Numbered from the stretch's first letter, positions 38,305-50,545 are shown. The stretch is DNA of 64,000 nucleotides from Drosophila pseudoobscura (GCF_009870125.1 NC_046679.1:24366001-24430000); one strand, 5' to 3'. Made by a program: numbers and translations. Notes: a model not told the origin generated them from the letters alone.

Positions 38305-39654
38305 AGTCTGATTTCTGATTGCAGCGCACTCAATTGGACAACTTCCTGTTAGGACAGGACAGGACTGAACAGGATAGCATAGAAGAGGACAATATTTGCT
38401 GATACGTGTGCCTCTGCCTGGCCAGCATTTTTACGGCGAATCAACTTTAAAGTAAACTCCGCCCGAATCGTAGTGAACAAAGATCCAACCGAGACCACAG
38501 ACCACTCTACGGAGTCGGGGTCTAGGGGGAGTGACGACTTTCCTCACATTAGCAGTCAAATAATCATACGCCGCATTGTCCCGGGCCTAACAGGGGAATG
38601 GGAACAGAGGAAGGTGGACCTGTCATGGCATCTGTTGTGGATTTTTGAATGTGCCGTCAACAGGGTCCACGACGGGAGAGGAAAACGTTTGCCTATCGGG
38701 GAATGGAAACTGGAATGGAGCTCGGTTGGAAATGGGAATACTCGCACTGAGAGGAGGTGGAGGTACGAAGAGGAACTTTAGGCTGCGGGCCTTTAGCTGA
38801 TGGAGGAGGCAGGAGGAGAATTTGTCCTCAGATAGCAACCACTGCCACTGCCTCTACCTCTGTCCCTGCCTCCGTCTCTGGTTAGTTGGTTGGTTGAATC
38901 GTCCTAGTCCTCGTCCTCATCCTCCTCCTTCTGGCTGCTGGCTTTGGCTACAGGACAAAATTTACCGCTAAGCATCTGCCAACATCGTGCGACTCTTCAA
39001 AGGACCGGGAACAAGAGGGGGACTGCTACCAGGGCCAGAACTACGACTGGTATGACACGCGACTGCTGGTCGGGATCATGGGGGTCATTGTAATCATAAC
39101 GGTGACTCTCTCTTTGCTGGAGTTCAGTCCCAAACAGGACAAAAAGTGCGCTGAAATTGCGCCAAATTAGTCAAATCGCATAATGGCAAACATACAGGGT
39201 ACTCGAATTCGTGTAATATAAGCATTTTTCGACCATTTTCGAATGTAAAGTCAATTGTCCAGATTCAATTGTCCCCATTCCACTCCTTATTTATCCGTCG
39301 CTTCTCTTTTGGCAAACAAACAAAAGCAATTGACTGGAGCAGCTCTTTCTTCGTGTGCTGCTCCTCTAGCGTCTTAGAAGCTGACGCTGGCTGCTCTGCT
39401 CTGCTGCCAGCTCTGCTGCTGTTTCTGTCAGACCTCTGCTCTTCCTCTGCTTCTGGATGGATGATGGACAAATGGCAACCATCCCAAAGTGAGCAGCGGC
39501 TAAGCAGCGCAGCGGACAGCAGCCGCAGCAGAGGCCCGCGACAGTTTTTATGAATTTTCGTTTGCCTTTTCTCTGCCTCTGTTTCTGTTTCTGATTCGGC
39601 TTTCCTTTTGTTTGCTTCGCAATTATTTCCCCTGCAGCGAAGAGTGTGGACTGT
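38305..39654 (+). repeat. Left arm of a ~1.35-kb inverted duplication
   Basis: This segment reappears in reverse complement at 55834-57207 with high identity and a few small indels. Shared landmarks are TCTGATTTCTGATTGCAGCG at the outer end, the 'GTGAACAAAGATCCAACC' block, the orphan membrane-protein exon, and AATTATTTCCCCTG..GTGTGGACTGTAA at the inner end. Homology stops abruptly at about 39654. The arms flank about 16.2 kb that includes the two coiled-coil genes. Confidence 0.9.
38954..39170 (+). CDS. Terminal exon of an orphan membrane protein, left copy (partial)
   Basis: A strong splice acceptor (a pyrimidine-rich CTC/CTT tract ending GGCTACAG) precedes a 71-codon reading frame that ends in TAG at 39168-39170. 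The peptide has a polar part with two cysteines (PTSCDSSKDREQEGDC, then YQGQNYDWYD) and one strong membrane segment (LLVGIMGVIVIITVTLSLL). It finishes with a short Lys-rich tail ending in APN. No in-frame ATG lies upstream before a stop, so an upstream exon must supply the start. I could not place it. The copy in the other arm (56332-56548) keeps the same frame, acceptor and stop, with a visible Ile/Met difference near the end. It looks like a small type I membrane protein; no family is recognised. An unspliced reading would lack a start codon. Confidence 0.5.
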
Positions 39655-42600
39655 AATGGCAGCAATGTTAGCGTTGCTTCTGTTACAGTTACTATTACAG
39701 TAGCTGCTGTCTGCTTTGGTGGGGAGGGGGTGTTAGCCAAGGGGTGGCTGGTCGCTCACACTCCACGCATCGCTTCACTTCTTGCATGGTTTTCGGGGGA
39801 ATTCTTTCGCAATATTTCCTTTGAAATTGAACACTTTGCTTCCACTTTGTTTCCGTTTCTTGGTTTTGCTGTTAGAATTTTGCAAATTTGCATACATTTC
39901 ATGCGGCTTGCACTTACATTCCCTGTCTCGCTCTGTCACTCTCTCACCCCTCAACTTCTCTGTTTCAATGTATCAATGTATTTGTGTCGTGTCTTTGGGT
40001 CTTTGGGTAATTTAATTTTCACGAAATGTTTCACCTTTTTCGGGGACATTTTCTGCTCTCCCACTCTGAGTCTGTTTCTTCGTTTATTTGCATTTGCAGC
40101 TGCTTGTGATCCGTTCCTGTTATTCCATCCTCCTTCCACCCACCCCCTTTATTTGCCAGGCACTTCACACGCTGCCACTTTCCACTTAACTTACCCTCCC
40201 CCACACGTACACACATTCATTTCCCACCCTTCTCCCTACCTACCCCTACCCCTACCTAGCCGTTCCTTTGTCCACCCCCAACACCACACCCATTCCTTGC
40301 GGTCATTTAACTGATGTTTCTATCATGCCCAGTGCTCTCGCTTTCTCTCTCTCTTTTCGTCTCCGAACTGGTCCTTGGTCCTGCGGCTGGGAAATCGTTG
40401 TTGAAATCGTGCGAAAAATTAAATAAATGACCATGTCCGATTCCCCTATTTTCAGGTCCCATTTCCATTCCCCCTTCCTGTCAAACGGCTCCAGCCGATC
40501 GGTGTTTCCTTTATTTCCACCTTATTTATGGCTTTAATGTCCTATAATTTTGCATTGATTTCCATTTACCTTTCCGATTTATGGCTCAAGGGTTAGGCGT
40601 CTCCCAACTCGGCTCCATTTCCAATTCTTATAGGTCGGGATTCCATGGATACATCTCTCTAGGCGGAGCAAGTGGGCCGGGTTGGTGCACAAACAAACTT
40701 GCCACTATTATATTTATATTTCATAGCTTTTGAAAATATCAAAGTGATACTTTTAGAATTTTAATTAAATAAACTCGAGGATATGGTTAAACCCTCTCAG
40801 CGGGTATAACCATTTCAAAAACCTGTTTAGATAAGTGATATCTTGATTCCACCGTTTGCAAAAACAATATCCGATAATCTTTTCTAGGGACTTCCGGCAG
40901 AATGAATAGGTCTTGTCCAAGTTATCGAAATCGAACGACATTGATATGGAAGGGTATGACAAGTATCGCTCCCAAGGCAAGCATTCCACTCTTGTTTCAT
41001 CAAATATTACATTTTTGTTCAGTGCACTCACATCAAGAGACCGCAGATCTCACCCTTCCGTGTTTAATATGAGTTTTTACATATTTCATTCGCTTACCCT
41101 TTCCCCACTCGTTTGTCCATTCAACAACAAATTGGCCAAAGGCCCTGCGCTTGTACTCCGAAATTGCCTTTCATACCGTCAATTCCATCAGCAATTTCCG
41201 CGCCAATTAAAAAATTGTTGCAACTGGCCGGCTCCGGCTCCGGCTCCTGGCCCTCGGCATTCGCCAGTTTTGCATGCCACGCACGCACTGCAGAGGAGTG
41301 CGGGGTACAGGGTGCAGGGTGCGTGGCAAGCGTGATGGGGGAATTCGGTTGTGGAATCGCGAATGAGGTGCCATCTCCCTCCACTCCATTCGCCCCTCCT
41401 TTCTTTTTGTTGTTCATCATAAATAAATACTGTTAATTTTTCAATTGTCCGCCAGAACGCTTAACTGTTCCCTCGCGTCGTGTCGTGGAGGCACGTGCAA
41501 TGTAATGCCCATAATGGAGGACCCCGTCACCCCAGTATTCAGATATTAAGGCTAGCTTCTGTGGGGCGAGGCTTCAAATACCCTTTCGGAATCTTAGAAC
41601 TTTACATTATGTGTTATACACATGATATTTTGATCACAATGATGTCCTAAAATTAAGAAAGTTCAGATATTATTACGTCTGAACTAATTAGTCGATGATG
41701 ACGGATGGATATAAAGACTCGTTTGCCAGGGTATTCAAGGGGATTTTCGAGCATGGACCAGGGGGGAATCCGATTTGCCACATGCCATATGCTAGCCGAA
41801 GTTAAAATATGTGTTGGCCGGAAGTTTTCGGCTACGTGGCGAAGGAGATTGACAGACCGGAGCAGCAGCAGGATCGGGTGCTGGTGCGGGGGCGCGTGCA
41901 GGTTCGGCTCGGGGCCCAATAAAGTTGACAGCATTCCAGCAGCCGGGAACGTGACAGATGGGAGCGGGGAATGGGTATAGATATGGAGATGGAAATGGAG
42001 ATGGAGATGGAGTGAGTCCCGCGTGTCCCGGAGTCCTGCCGAGCACGTGGTGTCGTCTGGCCGGGGCGGACGCCGTCTGGCGGCAAAGTTGCAACCGGCG
42101 TCGTAGCCGGATATCAAACAGTTTTGGCTGTTTGTTAGGATGCTCTCTCTCTCTCTCTCTCCGTTCTCCTAACAAATTTCTGCGAAAACACACATGCCCC
42201 AAGCAGATGTCACCGATGAATCTTCTTCTTTGGCCTGCCGTCTGTTTATCGCGCCGGAACGGAAAAGTTGATGAGCAAAAACCGTTTTAATTTCAAAGGT
42301 TCTCCGTTTGACATTCTATAAATCTGTCAGCATTGACAAGGCACAGCTGTCCGTCTCCCGCCCTCGAATTGGGATTCCTAATCGAACTAAATTGAATCAC
42401 ATGTCCTCTCGTTCTTCCGCTCCTCCTACTCTTGCGCGATAAGCTCGACAGGGTCTAAGGGTACCCGTTCCCGCAAACCCAACCCCCCACCTCCACCAAA
42501 AGCAATGCAGAGAGAGGCATCCAGCGGAAAACGGCTTTTGTGCGTAGGGGGTGGACGCCTAAGCCAGCGAAGCATAAATCTGCTCTCTGGCAAAGTGGAT

Positions 42601-45464
42601 CCCTAAGTGACAGGATATAGTCAGAAGGGGAAAGAGAGTGGGATGCGAACAAGAAATAGAGGAAATACCAAAATGCCTCTTTTCAAAGATTATTGCAGAT
42701 CTCGCTTTGAGTGGGAATGAGAAGGGAAGGAATAAATGCACTGCCTTCCGGCAGGAGGATTTTTTCGCCTGCTCTCATCGCATCTCATTACCAACTACTG
42801 CCGCACGACCTACCTTTAATTAATAAGACTTGCTCTCGGTTTTAGACACAGAAAGTTTTTTTTCTTGTTTTGGAAATGGAATTGTTTGATATTATACTTA
42901 GCCTGGATCCATTAGAACGCATCTTCATTTGCGAATTAATTGAGATCATACCTCCTGCGCATTTCCTTTAAAGAAATTAAATTATTTCCCAACAAAAAAA
43001 CAATATTAAAAGCGAATCAACGACCCATTGACACGTTTAAGCTTACACGTTTTGCACCGTTTAAATACTTTAATATCGCTGCAATTGTATTACGATAATA
43101 AATCAAAGAGCTTTAACCATGCCCAATCAATGAATGGTTAAGCCCGCCCAAATGTATGGCGCAAAAACCATATTTATTGTATTTCCCACTCACTCTGGTA
43201 ATCCGCAAATGAAATTAGCCCAAACGAAACGAAACCAGAGCCAGAATTTACATATTAAATAAATGAAATTATCAAATATAATTATATAATCGAAATACAA
43301 ATCAAAATACTCTTTGGTTTCGGGTAATGCTTACAAAAGCAGAGAAGAAATGCATTTTGAATCGTATATAGGATGAACATTTGAGTCGATACGGTCGTCC
43401 GACTAGTCCCTAAAGAGTTAAGATTCAAGATCAGATCAATATATCAGGTAAATGCCACATGGACCACGCTTCAAAATGCAAGAATGTGCAAGGGTATTAA
43501 ATGCTTCGATTCCGATGCCTCTTGTATTTCCTTCTTGCTTTTTCCTGAATTTTTGGGAGTTTTATTTCGCACTTTGTTCGGGAGTAATTAATGAGCTGTT
43601 CCGAAATCCTTTTGACCTTTAGCGGAGGTCATGTCTTGCGCGGGGATCCACTCCAGCCTCCATCTCCTTCATTCCATCCCACTCACCATCTCATACAAAT
43701 TGTATCTACTTACCAACAGCAAGAGAAATTAATTTACGAGGTAAAACTTATTTGCGAAACCCTTTTTGCGCTCTAACGGATTGAGGGCGGTTGCCGGATA
43801 GGGTGAGAGAGGGTGGCTTGGAGGCGGGGCAGTAGTCCATTGAAGCGTTTAAATTGCTGTCAACAAAAGGCAAACAAATAAATAAAAGCCAACATCCTCC
43901 AAAGGCGGTGGATGGAAAAGTGACAAAGCGGGCGGGGAGCGCACAACAAATATGTATGTCGACAAATAAGGGACAATAGAGGGGAAATTTACAAGGTAAG
44001 GAAATGGAAGGTGGTCCTCTAAGAGAAGAGGGAAGACCCTCAAATGACCCAAGGAAACCAAGACGAAACGTGCGCCGAGTAGAATGATTAACACCTTGTG
44101 GATGGCGCTGGAATGGCTACTGTTGCAGGAATAGGACCTATGGCATTAACGGGCACCTCTACGTGGAGAAGAAGGAGTGGCTGACTGGGTTAAGATAACA
44201 CGCAAAATATGCCAGACACTGGCCGCAGATAGCGACATGCTTTAATTATGAGCTTGTCAAGGTCTCGACTGCCTACATTCACCACACAGCTTCAACCCAC
44301 ACCCACACCCACGCCTACGCCAACGTCCCCCTCAAGGTCAATGGAAAATCTGTGAGTGGCAGCACAAACGAGGTAAACTGAATGCTCCACGCTCCTGTCC
44401 GGCTGACGTGGCAAGCACACAAATGGCACATCAGCAGCGGTGCAGGCGAGCGGGAAATGGAAAATGGGAGGCACGCGCAGGACATGCAAACAAATCGAAG
44501 AAAAGGTGGATTCAAGATGAGATCCCGGCCATCCGTGGAATACTCACGGCTGGGTGTACTCTTCAAAGGCGAAGGATAGGGCAAATGTCTTTAAGCACTG
44601 ATCAAAGATGGTGAGAGGATCGTCTTTGAAAATCTTAAATACCAATGCTTCTTAGACATTGTTCTATATTGGGATAAATCCCCTTTGATCCAAAACACAT
44701 CATTCGATTTTCTTACCCAACCGAAACCCAAATTCCGAACGCCCGATTTGGATGGGATTCGGAATTATCCTTTCGAGAAAGAGCAACCAAATGGAAATCA
44801 GCACGAAAGCATGTGGCAAGGCCATGTATGCGGAGCATGTCGGTTGGTGGTGGCGAAGTGGGCAGGGGATAAGTTGCGGCCAAGGACTCTTCAATTGAGT
44901 TAACCATGGACTATAAATAGCCGAGTGCCGGGAGCCGAGCATGCATGCAAATGGCAGAAAAAAAACACACATCTCATCAATAATGCAATTGGTACTGAAA
45001 CAAATACAGAAACGGAAGAAGAAGGAGGACCATAAACAGACACAGCTCGAGATTGAGATACAAATACACATGGACGAGGAGAGAGATATACAGATACACT
45101 TTGAGTTTGATATGTCAACTAATCCGCACTTTTATTACGACTACAGATGGAACAACGCCTGTCAGGCCCAAAATACCCAGACGCGAAATTTCTATTTCGA
45201 CTCGACTTTCAGTTCTGGCCAAGAATAAAAACCTTTTTAAAAGGTACTTAAACCAACCTCGTCTGCCAACTGTCATCTGCCATTTCTATCGTCCTCCATC
45301 TGCATCCTCCAGTGAAAACCTGCAGCTTAAAGAACGATATTGTTTGTTTTTTTTAATGTCTATTGTTTCAATTTCAATTATCAACATTACAAGTTTCAGC
45401 CTCGGCGTCCACGAATCTCTGACCTCAGCTCCTCGCCTTGGTTTGGGAAAAATTTATTTTGTTC
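39655..45464. other. Noncoding stretch inside the inverted-repeat interval
   Basis: No supportable gene in 5.8 kb. It has a GGAGAT-type repeat at 41983-42012, (CT)n at 42142-42161, CCTACC and CACCC tracts near 40240 and 44292, and AT-rich DNA at 42840-43330. Open frames here sit in simple repeats and lack start context. Confidence 0.5.
42142..42161 (+). repeat. (CT)n microsatellite
   Basis: Ten CT dinucleotides stand in a row; the complement is a GAGA-type tract. Confidence 0.85.
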
Positions 45465-48110
45465 TGGCCCCAGAATATGTCGGCACAAGGTCCTGTCGAT
45501 CACACAGTCGCCGGCTTTTCTACCAGGTAAGCATAAGTGAGGTTAGGTAAGGAAAGACCAACTTTTACAACTATTTTGTAATTTATAATTAAATTCAAAA
45601 TTAACTAAACCAAAAGTAAATTCAGGTAAAATGTTGCATGCAGTGTGTCGTATCGGAAAAGACCAGTATTTAGCACTGTATTTAGTACTAGGGGTGTGGC
45701 TCGTTCTCGCTTGCCTCTCGCTGTTGGCTCTCTCGCAGTGCATAGCGCTTCTGATACTCCTCCATACGCTGCTTCATCCTAGCCAGCGACTCTTTGTACT
45801 CTATAGCCTTCTCTTCTGCGTAGAGCCTGTGGTTTTGGGCAGTCTGCATGGCCTGCTGATGGTGACCTTGCATAACAGCAATCCGATCCTGCCAGTATTT
45901 CTCCACCTGCATGACCTGCAACTTTTGCGACTCCCACTGTTCCAACACGGTCTTCATCGATTGGCGCTCGGAATCAATTTTGGAAAATACATCGTCGAAG
46001 CCGTGCTGAAGGTCGGCTATGAGTCGTTCTTTTTCGCGACACTTCCCCAGAATGCTTTTTAGTTCAGCATTCTTAGCGGCACGCTCCTCCGTAATGGTGC
46101 GCATCAGCAGCTCCACTTCCTTCAGGCGCTGTTCATACTTGCCTTGAAGACATTGGTACTTCTCCCCTGCCTTTCGCATCTGAGAAGATAAGCTCTTAGA
46201 CTCCTCCGCAATTTGATCGCCACATCGCTGCTCAATCTGCTTGATGTGCTCGTAGGTGAGCTCTGTCGAATTCGTTGACGCCTCCGTAGTACCATCGAAA
46301 CTCTGGCAGGTCTCTGAAGTATCGCGGGGAGTGACCGACTTATCAACATTTTTCTGCTGTTTAATGTAGTCCTTAAGCTGCTCGACGTTCGTTTTGAGCA
46401 CAGAGACATCGGCTGTTAAGAGATTACCTTGATCCACATTCCCCAAATGTTCTTTGATTATGTTTGCCTGCCTTTTGTTTGTCTTCTGTAGCTTCGCCAT
46501 TTCAGTCTCAGCCTTTCTAATACCTTTCGATTTTTCAAGACATTTGCTGCAATTAGCGGACATCTCTCGCTCCCATCTTTTCTGCAAGTCGTCGAGCTCT
46601 TTCTGAAGATTTTCCTTCTCTATCTTGAGCACGTTGACCAGCTGCTCTGAGTTGATTTTATCGGATTGCATATTTCGCTTGAGATTGGCATACTGTTCAC
46701 GAAAACACTCATTTTCACGAGAAGTCTCCGCGTGCAGTTTTGACAGCCGATCCAACTTCAGTTTTGCTTGAACTAACAGATCACGTTTGCGATCCATGTC
46801 CAGGCGAAGCTCATTTGATTTGGCCCGCTTAACAGTCAGCTTCCACTTATCCAGGATCAGCCGATAACATTTCTGTCTGAGATTTCCGTTATCTTGGTTC
46901 AGTTTCAGCACTTCAGCTTGAATCCCTTTGATGTGATTGCCGCTCTTCTCGTTGCGCTCCCTTAGAGCATCCCGCTCTGCTATTAACGGATGAATTTGCT
47001 GCTGAAGTTGCGAATAGTTTGTGGCCTTTTTCTGTAGTTCACTCAGTTCTTTTTGCAGACACGAAATGCGCGAATCCTGGCGCGTTTTTTCCTCGCTTAA
47101 AGCGGTCAGTTTCCCGAGGGACTGACTATCCTTCGAGCGAAGCAGGTGCAGATCCCTGTCGCGCTCCTTCAGCAGCTCTTGTAGCTTGATAATTTCATCC
47201 GTCGTCTCTTTGGGATTACCTAGAGCCCGATGAAGGCGAGTCATGCGATCGTCGTGACTGAGGCAAGCGGTGACACCCTGCGGTGTTTGATTCTTTAGCA
47301 ATAGAGCATCGATCGAATGCAGCCTAGCCTGAGCACAATTGGAATGGTTACTCAGGAGGCCAACAGTGTGCTCAAACGATGCGATCTTGGCCTCCAACTC
47401 CATAACGTACTGCTGCTGGTGAATCTTCTCTGACTCCAGTTGGCTGCATCGGCTCTGGGCCAAGCCGAGAGACCCCTTCAGCTGATGGCAATGTGCCCGA
47501 TGATGTTGATTCAACTCTGCGATGGTTTGCTGCAGCTGGCCATTGCTCTGCTCCAGACGTCTTTTATAATCCCGCAGCTTCTCCATGCCGTCTTCCTGGT
47601 TCATGCACATCGCCTGCGAATCCACCAGTATGTCCTGCGATTGCTGCATCTCTTGGAATGCTCGCTTCAGTTGCTCCTCTAAGATGCTCCGGCGGTTCTC
47701 CCCCACATCAAGCTTTTCTCGATTATCGGTAGCTTGCTGGGCCAGGGCTTGTGGCTTGTGAGACTTGGAATGGAGCTGCTTTTCTAACTTTTTCATTTGC
47801 TCCTGTTGTATGCTGCAGCACTGAACGCTAATATCTGACACCGAATTCGCGGTTGAGAAGCATGTGATATCTTCATCGGCACCCTCGTGGCTCAAATGGC
47901 TCTCGCGCTGTCTAGCCATGCCAATCCGTAAAACATATAACGAAAATTTTAGTATTGTTCAATGAAAATTTTATTTTACTTCAAATTGTAAAAAATGTGT
48001 AAAAATTGCTTACTAAAAACAGAATGAAACTGTTCGGTCAACAAATCTGACTGTCTGAATATTCATTTGAGTCAAACTTTTTTTTTTAAGGCTCGGCCAG
48101 CCTGCTTCTT
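45465..48110 (-). repeat. Duplicated gene unit, copy 1 (coiled-coil gene with flanks)
   Basis: The unit is homologous in direct orientation to 51757-54715. Outside the coding part, the downstream block beginning 'CTGGCCCCAG.ATATGTCGGCA' and the upstream block 'AACAGAATGAAACTGT.CGGTCAACAAATCTG' are shared. The duplication therefore took promoter and 3' flank, not just the coding sequence. Confidence 0.85.
45688..47919 (-). CDS. Long coiled-coil protein, 743 aa, intronless, paralogue 1
   Basis: The single exon starts at ATG 47919, which aligns with the second Met of the neighbouring paralogue. Almost the whole length is heptad-rich coiled coil, e.g. EEQLKRAFQEMQQ, KLTALSEEKTRQDSRISCLQ, KENLQKELDDLQKRWEREM and AIEYKESLARMKQRMEEYQ. 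No membrane segment, signal peptide or enzymatic motif is seen. A CSKCLEK stretch mid-protein is not an obvious zinc site. Compared with paralogue 2 it lacks the acidic N-terminal linker, about 35 aa between the EHHRA.C and KGSL regions, about 20 aa near the ELSKLSDVAKEL block, and short pieces near EERAA and MQGHHQQAM. Every indel keeps the frame. The architecture resembles centrosomal, axonemal or other scaffold proteins, but I cannot assign it. Intronless structure suggests a retrogene ancestor. Confidence that it is a coding gene is high; function is unknown. Confidence 0.85.
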   Translation of the reverse strand: MARQRESHLSHEGADEDITCFSTANSVSDISVQCCSIQQEQMKKLEKQLHSKSHKPQALAQQATDNREKLDVGENRRSILEEQLKRAFQEMQQSQDILVDSQAMCMNQEDGMEKLRDYKRRLEQSNGQLQQTIAELNQHHRAHCHQLKGSLGLAQSRCSQLESEKIHQQQYVMELEAKIASFEHTVGLLSNHSNCAQARLHSIDALLLKNQTPQGVTACLSHDDRMTRLHRALGNPKETTDEIIKLQELLKERDRDLHLLRSKDSQSLGKLTALSEEKTRQDSRISCLQKELSELQKKATNYSQLQQQIHPLIAERDALRERNEKSGNHIKGIQAEVLKLNQDNGNLRQKCYRLILDKWKLTVKRAKSNELRLDMDRKRDLLVQAKLKLDRLSKLHAETSRENECFREQYANLKRNMQSDKINSEQLVNVLKIEKENLQKELDDLQKRWEREMSANCSKCLEKSKGIRKAETEMAKLQKTNKRQANIIKEHLGNVDQGNLLTADVSVLKTNVEQLKDYIKQQKNVDKSVTPRDTSETCQSFDGTTEASTNSTELTYEHIKQIEQRCGDQIAEESKSLSSQMRKAGEKYQCLQGKYEQRLKEVELLMRTITEERAAKNAELKSILGKCREKERLIADLQHGFDDVFSKIDSERQSMKTVLEQWESQKLQVMQVEKYWQDRIAVMQGHHQQAMQTAQNHRLYAEEKAIEYKESLARMKQRMEEYQKRYALRESQQREASENEPHP

Positions 48111-48365
48111 TTTTCTGCAAAATGTAAATGATCTCAGTAATCTGATATCGGATTATTGGTTTTTTTTTAACTCGGGACATGATTACTCGAGATGTAGATG
48201 TATATATGTAACAGCCAAAAGTAAGCGATTTGGCTGAGTCCCTGATTTGGCTGATGTCCCTGAGACACACTGTGATTACACTGAATCAAGTGTTTTTCCA
48301 ATTTTAGCCAAGCTTCCCTCCGGCCCCACAAGTGCCGTCAAACCCTGGCATTCACATGCATTTTG

Positions 48366-48740
48366 AAGATACGAGATACGATACCATATGTATTGGGATC
48401 AGATCGGAACGTTATCTAGCCAAAAACGGGAAAACGATTTCCAGTGACTGACTCCCCTACCACGCGCTCGCTTTCCCTCACACAATCTCATTTTCATCCT
48501 TTGTAAAGGCGACAGTGAGCGGGGCGATCTTTTTAAATATACTTGTAACAGTGACATATCACAGAAGTCTGGATCCAAAACATCGTTGCCCTAGCTCTTA
48601 GAGTCTTTGAGCACTATGCGCTAATAGGGACAGACGGACGGACGGACAGACAGACAGGGCTCAATCGACTCGGCTATTGATGCTGATCAAGAATATATAT
48701 ACTTTATGGGGTCGGTAACATAACTCCCACAGATCTACGC
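48366..48740 (-). repeat. DINE-1/SGM-like dispersed element, reverse copy
   Basis: It contains the reverse complement of the 4.7-kb element's signature: 'ACTCGGCTATTGATGCTGATC' region, GGACAGACGGACGGACGGAC, and TATATATACTTTATGGGGTC at its right. It sits upstream of coiled-coil paralogue 1, between the two duplicated units. Repeats of this family are known to be enriched at obscura-group rearrangement breakpoints. Confidence 0.6.
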
Positions 48741-48967
48741 TGCTTCTCTAAATTAGACCTTAAGCTCTTCAATGGAAGCTTAAGCTACGTCACTCTTATA
48801 ATTAATCTCTTATCTTGTTTTAATAAGAAGAGTTAATGTTAAACGCGAAGGCAATACTTCGCAAGCTGCTCGCTGTAGTTTTAGAGTCACTGGCCATTGG
48901 CCACTACACCACAGTTGAGGAGGCGGTAGTTTTAACTGGCGAGGCCTAAACAGAAGAAGGACTGCTG

Positions 48968-49156
48968 TTAATAGGGTGAGCCAACTCGTCTAGATACCAC
49001 GGCTGAAATAAAAACCGGCGCTAACTTTGCATTGAACTTTTTAATAGCATTGCTTTGACAGAAATTGCGGGCAAGTACTGGCTCTCCAACCTTAAACTCT
49101 ATTTTTCGATTGCGTATATTATATCTTCTAGCATTTTGTTCATATGACTCTTTCAC
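48968..49156 (-). pseudogene. Integrase C-terminal fragment of the retroelement
   Basis: A 62-codon frame has the typical end of a gypsy-type integrase: NARRYNIRNRKIEFKVGEPV, then RNF, FNAKLAP and a RRVGSPY end. The catalytic core is absent. Confidence 0.65.
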
Positions 49157-49369
49157 CTTTTTCTTTGCCGATTCGCGAATGGTTTGTAGTGCTTCCGGAT
49201 AACTAATGCGGCTATCCTCCGATATGTGTTAGACCAAAAGGCATAACTTTGTATTAATAGAGCGGTCGGTTAGTTATGGTAAACGCGGTGTATTGGCGTG
49301 AAGACTCCTATATGGAGTCCCAGTTACGTATTTGGCAGGTGGCAATCGACTGAGTATCCCATCTATATG

Positions 49370-49630
49370 TGGAAGAGGGTATGCGCCTTTTCGGGTATAT
49401 TTGTTGATCTCTCGAGAATCAAGGCATAACCTATTCTTGTTCCCTTTCTTTACTAGGACTCAATTGCTACTCCATGGACCTTTTGAAGGTTCTATCACGC
49501 CAACTTAATCATCTTCTCCACTTCTTCAAACATCACTTTCCCTTTCGCGGGTGAAATGGGCCAATGTCGTTGTTTGACGGGTACTTCGGCATTGATTACC
49601 ATAGAATGTTGTATTAGGTGTGCACGACCT
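49370..49630 (-). pseudogene. Reverse-transcriptase N-terminal fragment
   Basis: The minus strand reads the conserved approach to the RT palm: QRHWPISPAKGK, EPSKGPWSS, NRLCLDSREINK and AYPLPHIDGILSRLP. At least two in-frame stops interrupt it (within the 'IKLA..IEPSK' and 'PWSSN..VLV' stretches). Confidence 0.7.
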
Positions 49631-49880
49631 ACTCCGTCGCATTAATATGACGGGAGGTTCTTATTACCGCCTCTAATTTTTTCCTTTGTTCTTCATTCAG
49701 AGAATGCATTTAGGGGTTTACTTCGTAAACATGGCGTCTCTATTCTCCAAACAGCTCACAGTTCCTTCTCGGGTCAATAATTGGGATAGAAGACCGAAAT
49801 CTTTCCAAAAGTCAACACCTAAATAAACATATTGTTTTAAATCTGGAATGATAAAGAACTATACTTACTTAAATAGGAAT

Positions 49881-50180
49881 TCAATCAGAACCACCAATTT
49901 GGACACTACGGTACAAGCTTCGTTGCTGGCAGTTCATATGGTTCCCAAACACTTCTGAGATTGTGGGTGATGTGCTAAAGAGGTTGCTGCCCTTCCCACC
50001 CAAACAACTAATGGTTGATCCTGAATCTAGCAAAGCTTGATAAGTTTGCCCTTCGAACATTATCTCCGTGTACAATCGGTTATCTGAACTCAGAAAAACT
50101 GCTGAGACTAAACGTTTTCGAACAGATTGGACCATTTTCCAGAATGCTCGTATCGTCGATCGTTTGGGTTTAACTATCAA
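49881..50180 (-). pseudogene. Retroelement aspartic-protease fragment
   Basis: The frame contains ALLDSGSTISCLGG, the retroviral-type protease active-site motif (DSG) with the following hydrophobic strand. Upstream IMFEGQ matches the usual strand before it. Confidence 0.65.
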
Positions 50181-50384
50181 TTTAACTACATATTCACATT
50201 TTCTGAATCCAACTCTTTACTCTTCATCGTTTGAGTCGCTACATCTATACCTGTAACAATATTGTGTAGTATCATATCCGGTTTTACGTCAACTACCCCT
50301 TTGGAAAGACCTCTTAAGGTAGTTGGGTTACTTGCGTTTAGTTGCAGTTCTTGGTCGGATGTACTGACTTAGCCTCGGTCGGTA

Positions 50385-50545
50385 CATCCCGTTTCGAGTT
50401 TTTCGCTGAGTTACATTTGACGCATCGAGGTTTATAAATATCCTTAGCACCAAAACCATAGCAGAAAATTCGCCTTTCTCCTAAACAATCATCAAAACGA
50501 TGCCCTTCCTGGCTTCAGTTCCAGCATACTAGTTTCTGCGAAACA
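50385..50545 (-). pseudogene. Gag zinc-knuckle fragment
   Basis: The minus strand shows CWN, a stop in place of the second Cys, then EGHRFDDC, then RIFCYGFG and PRCVKC. This is two adjacent CCHC-type knuckles with a broken Cys in each. Confidence 0.6.

Noticed and set aside
38473-38781. 102-codon plus-strand frame inside the left inverted arm
   Set aside because: It begins with GTG, and in the right arm the equivalent sequence has an indel that leads to an early stop. The frame is not conserved between copies.
39646-40314. 222-codon plus-strand frame
   Set aside because: It starts at the end of the inverted arm and runs through pyrimidine-rich DNA. Composition alone explains its openness.
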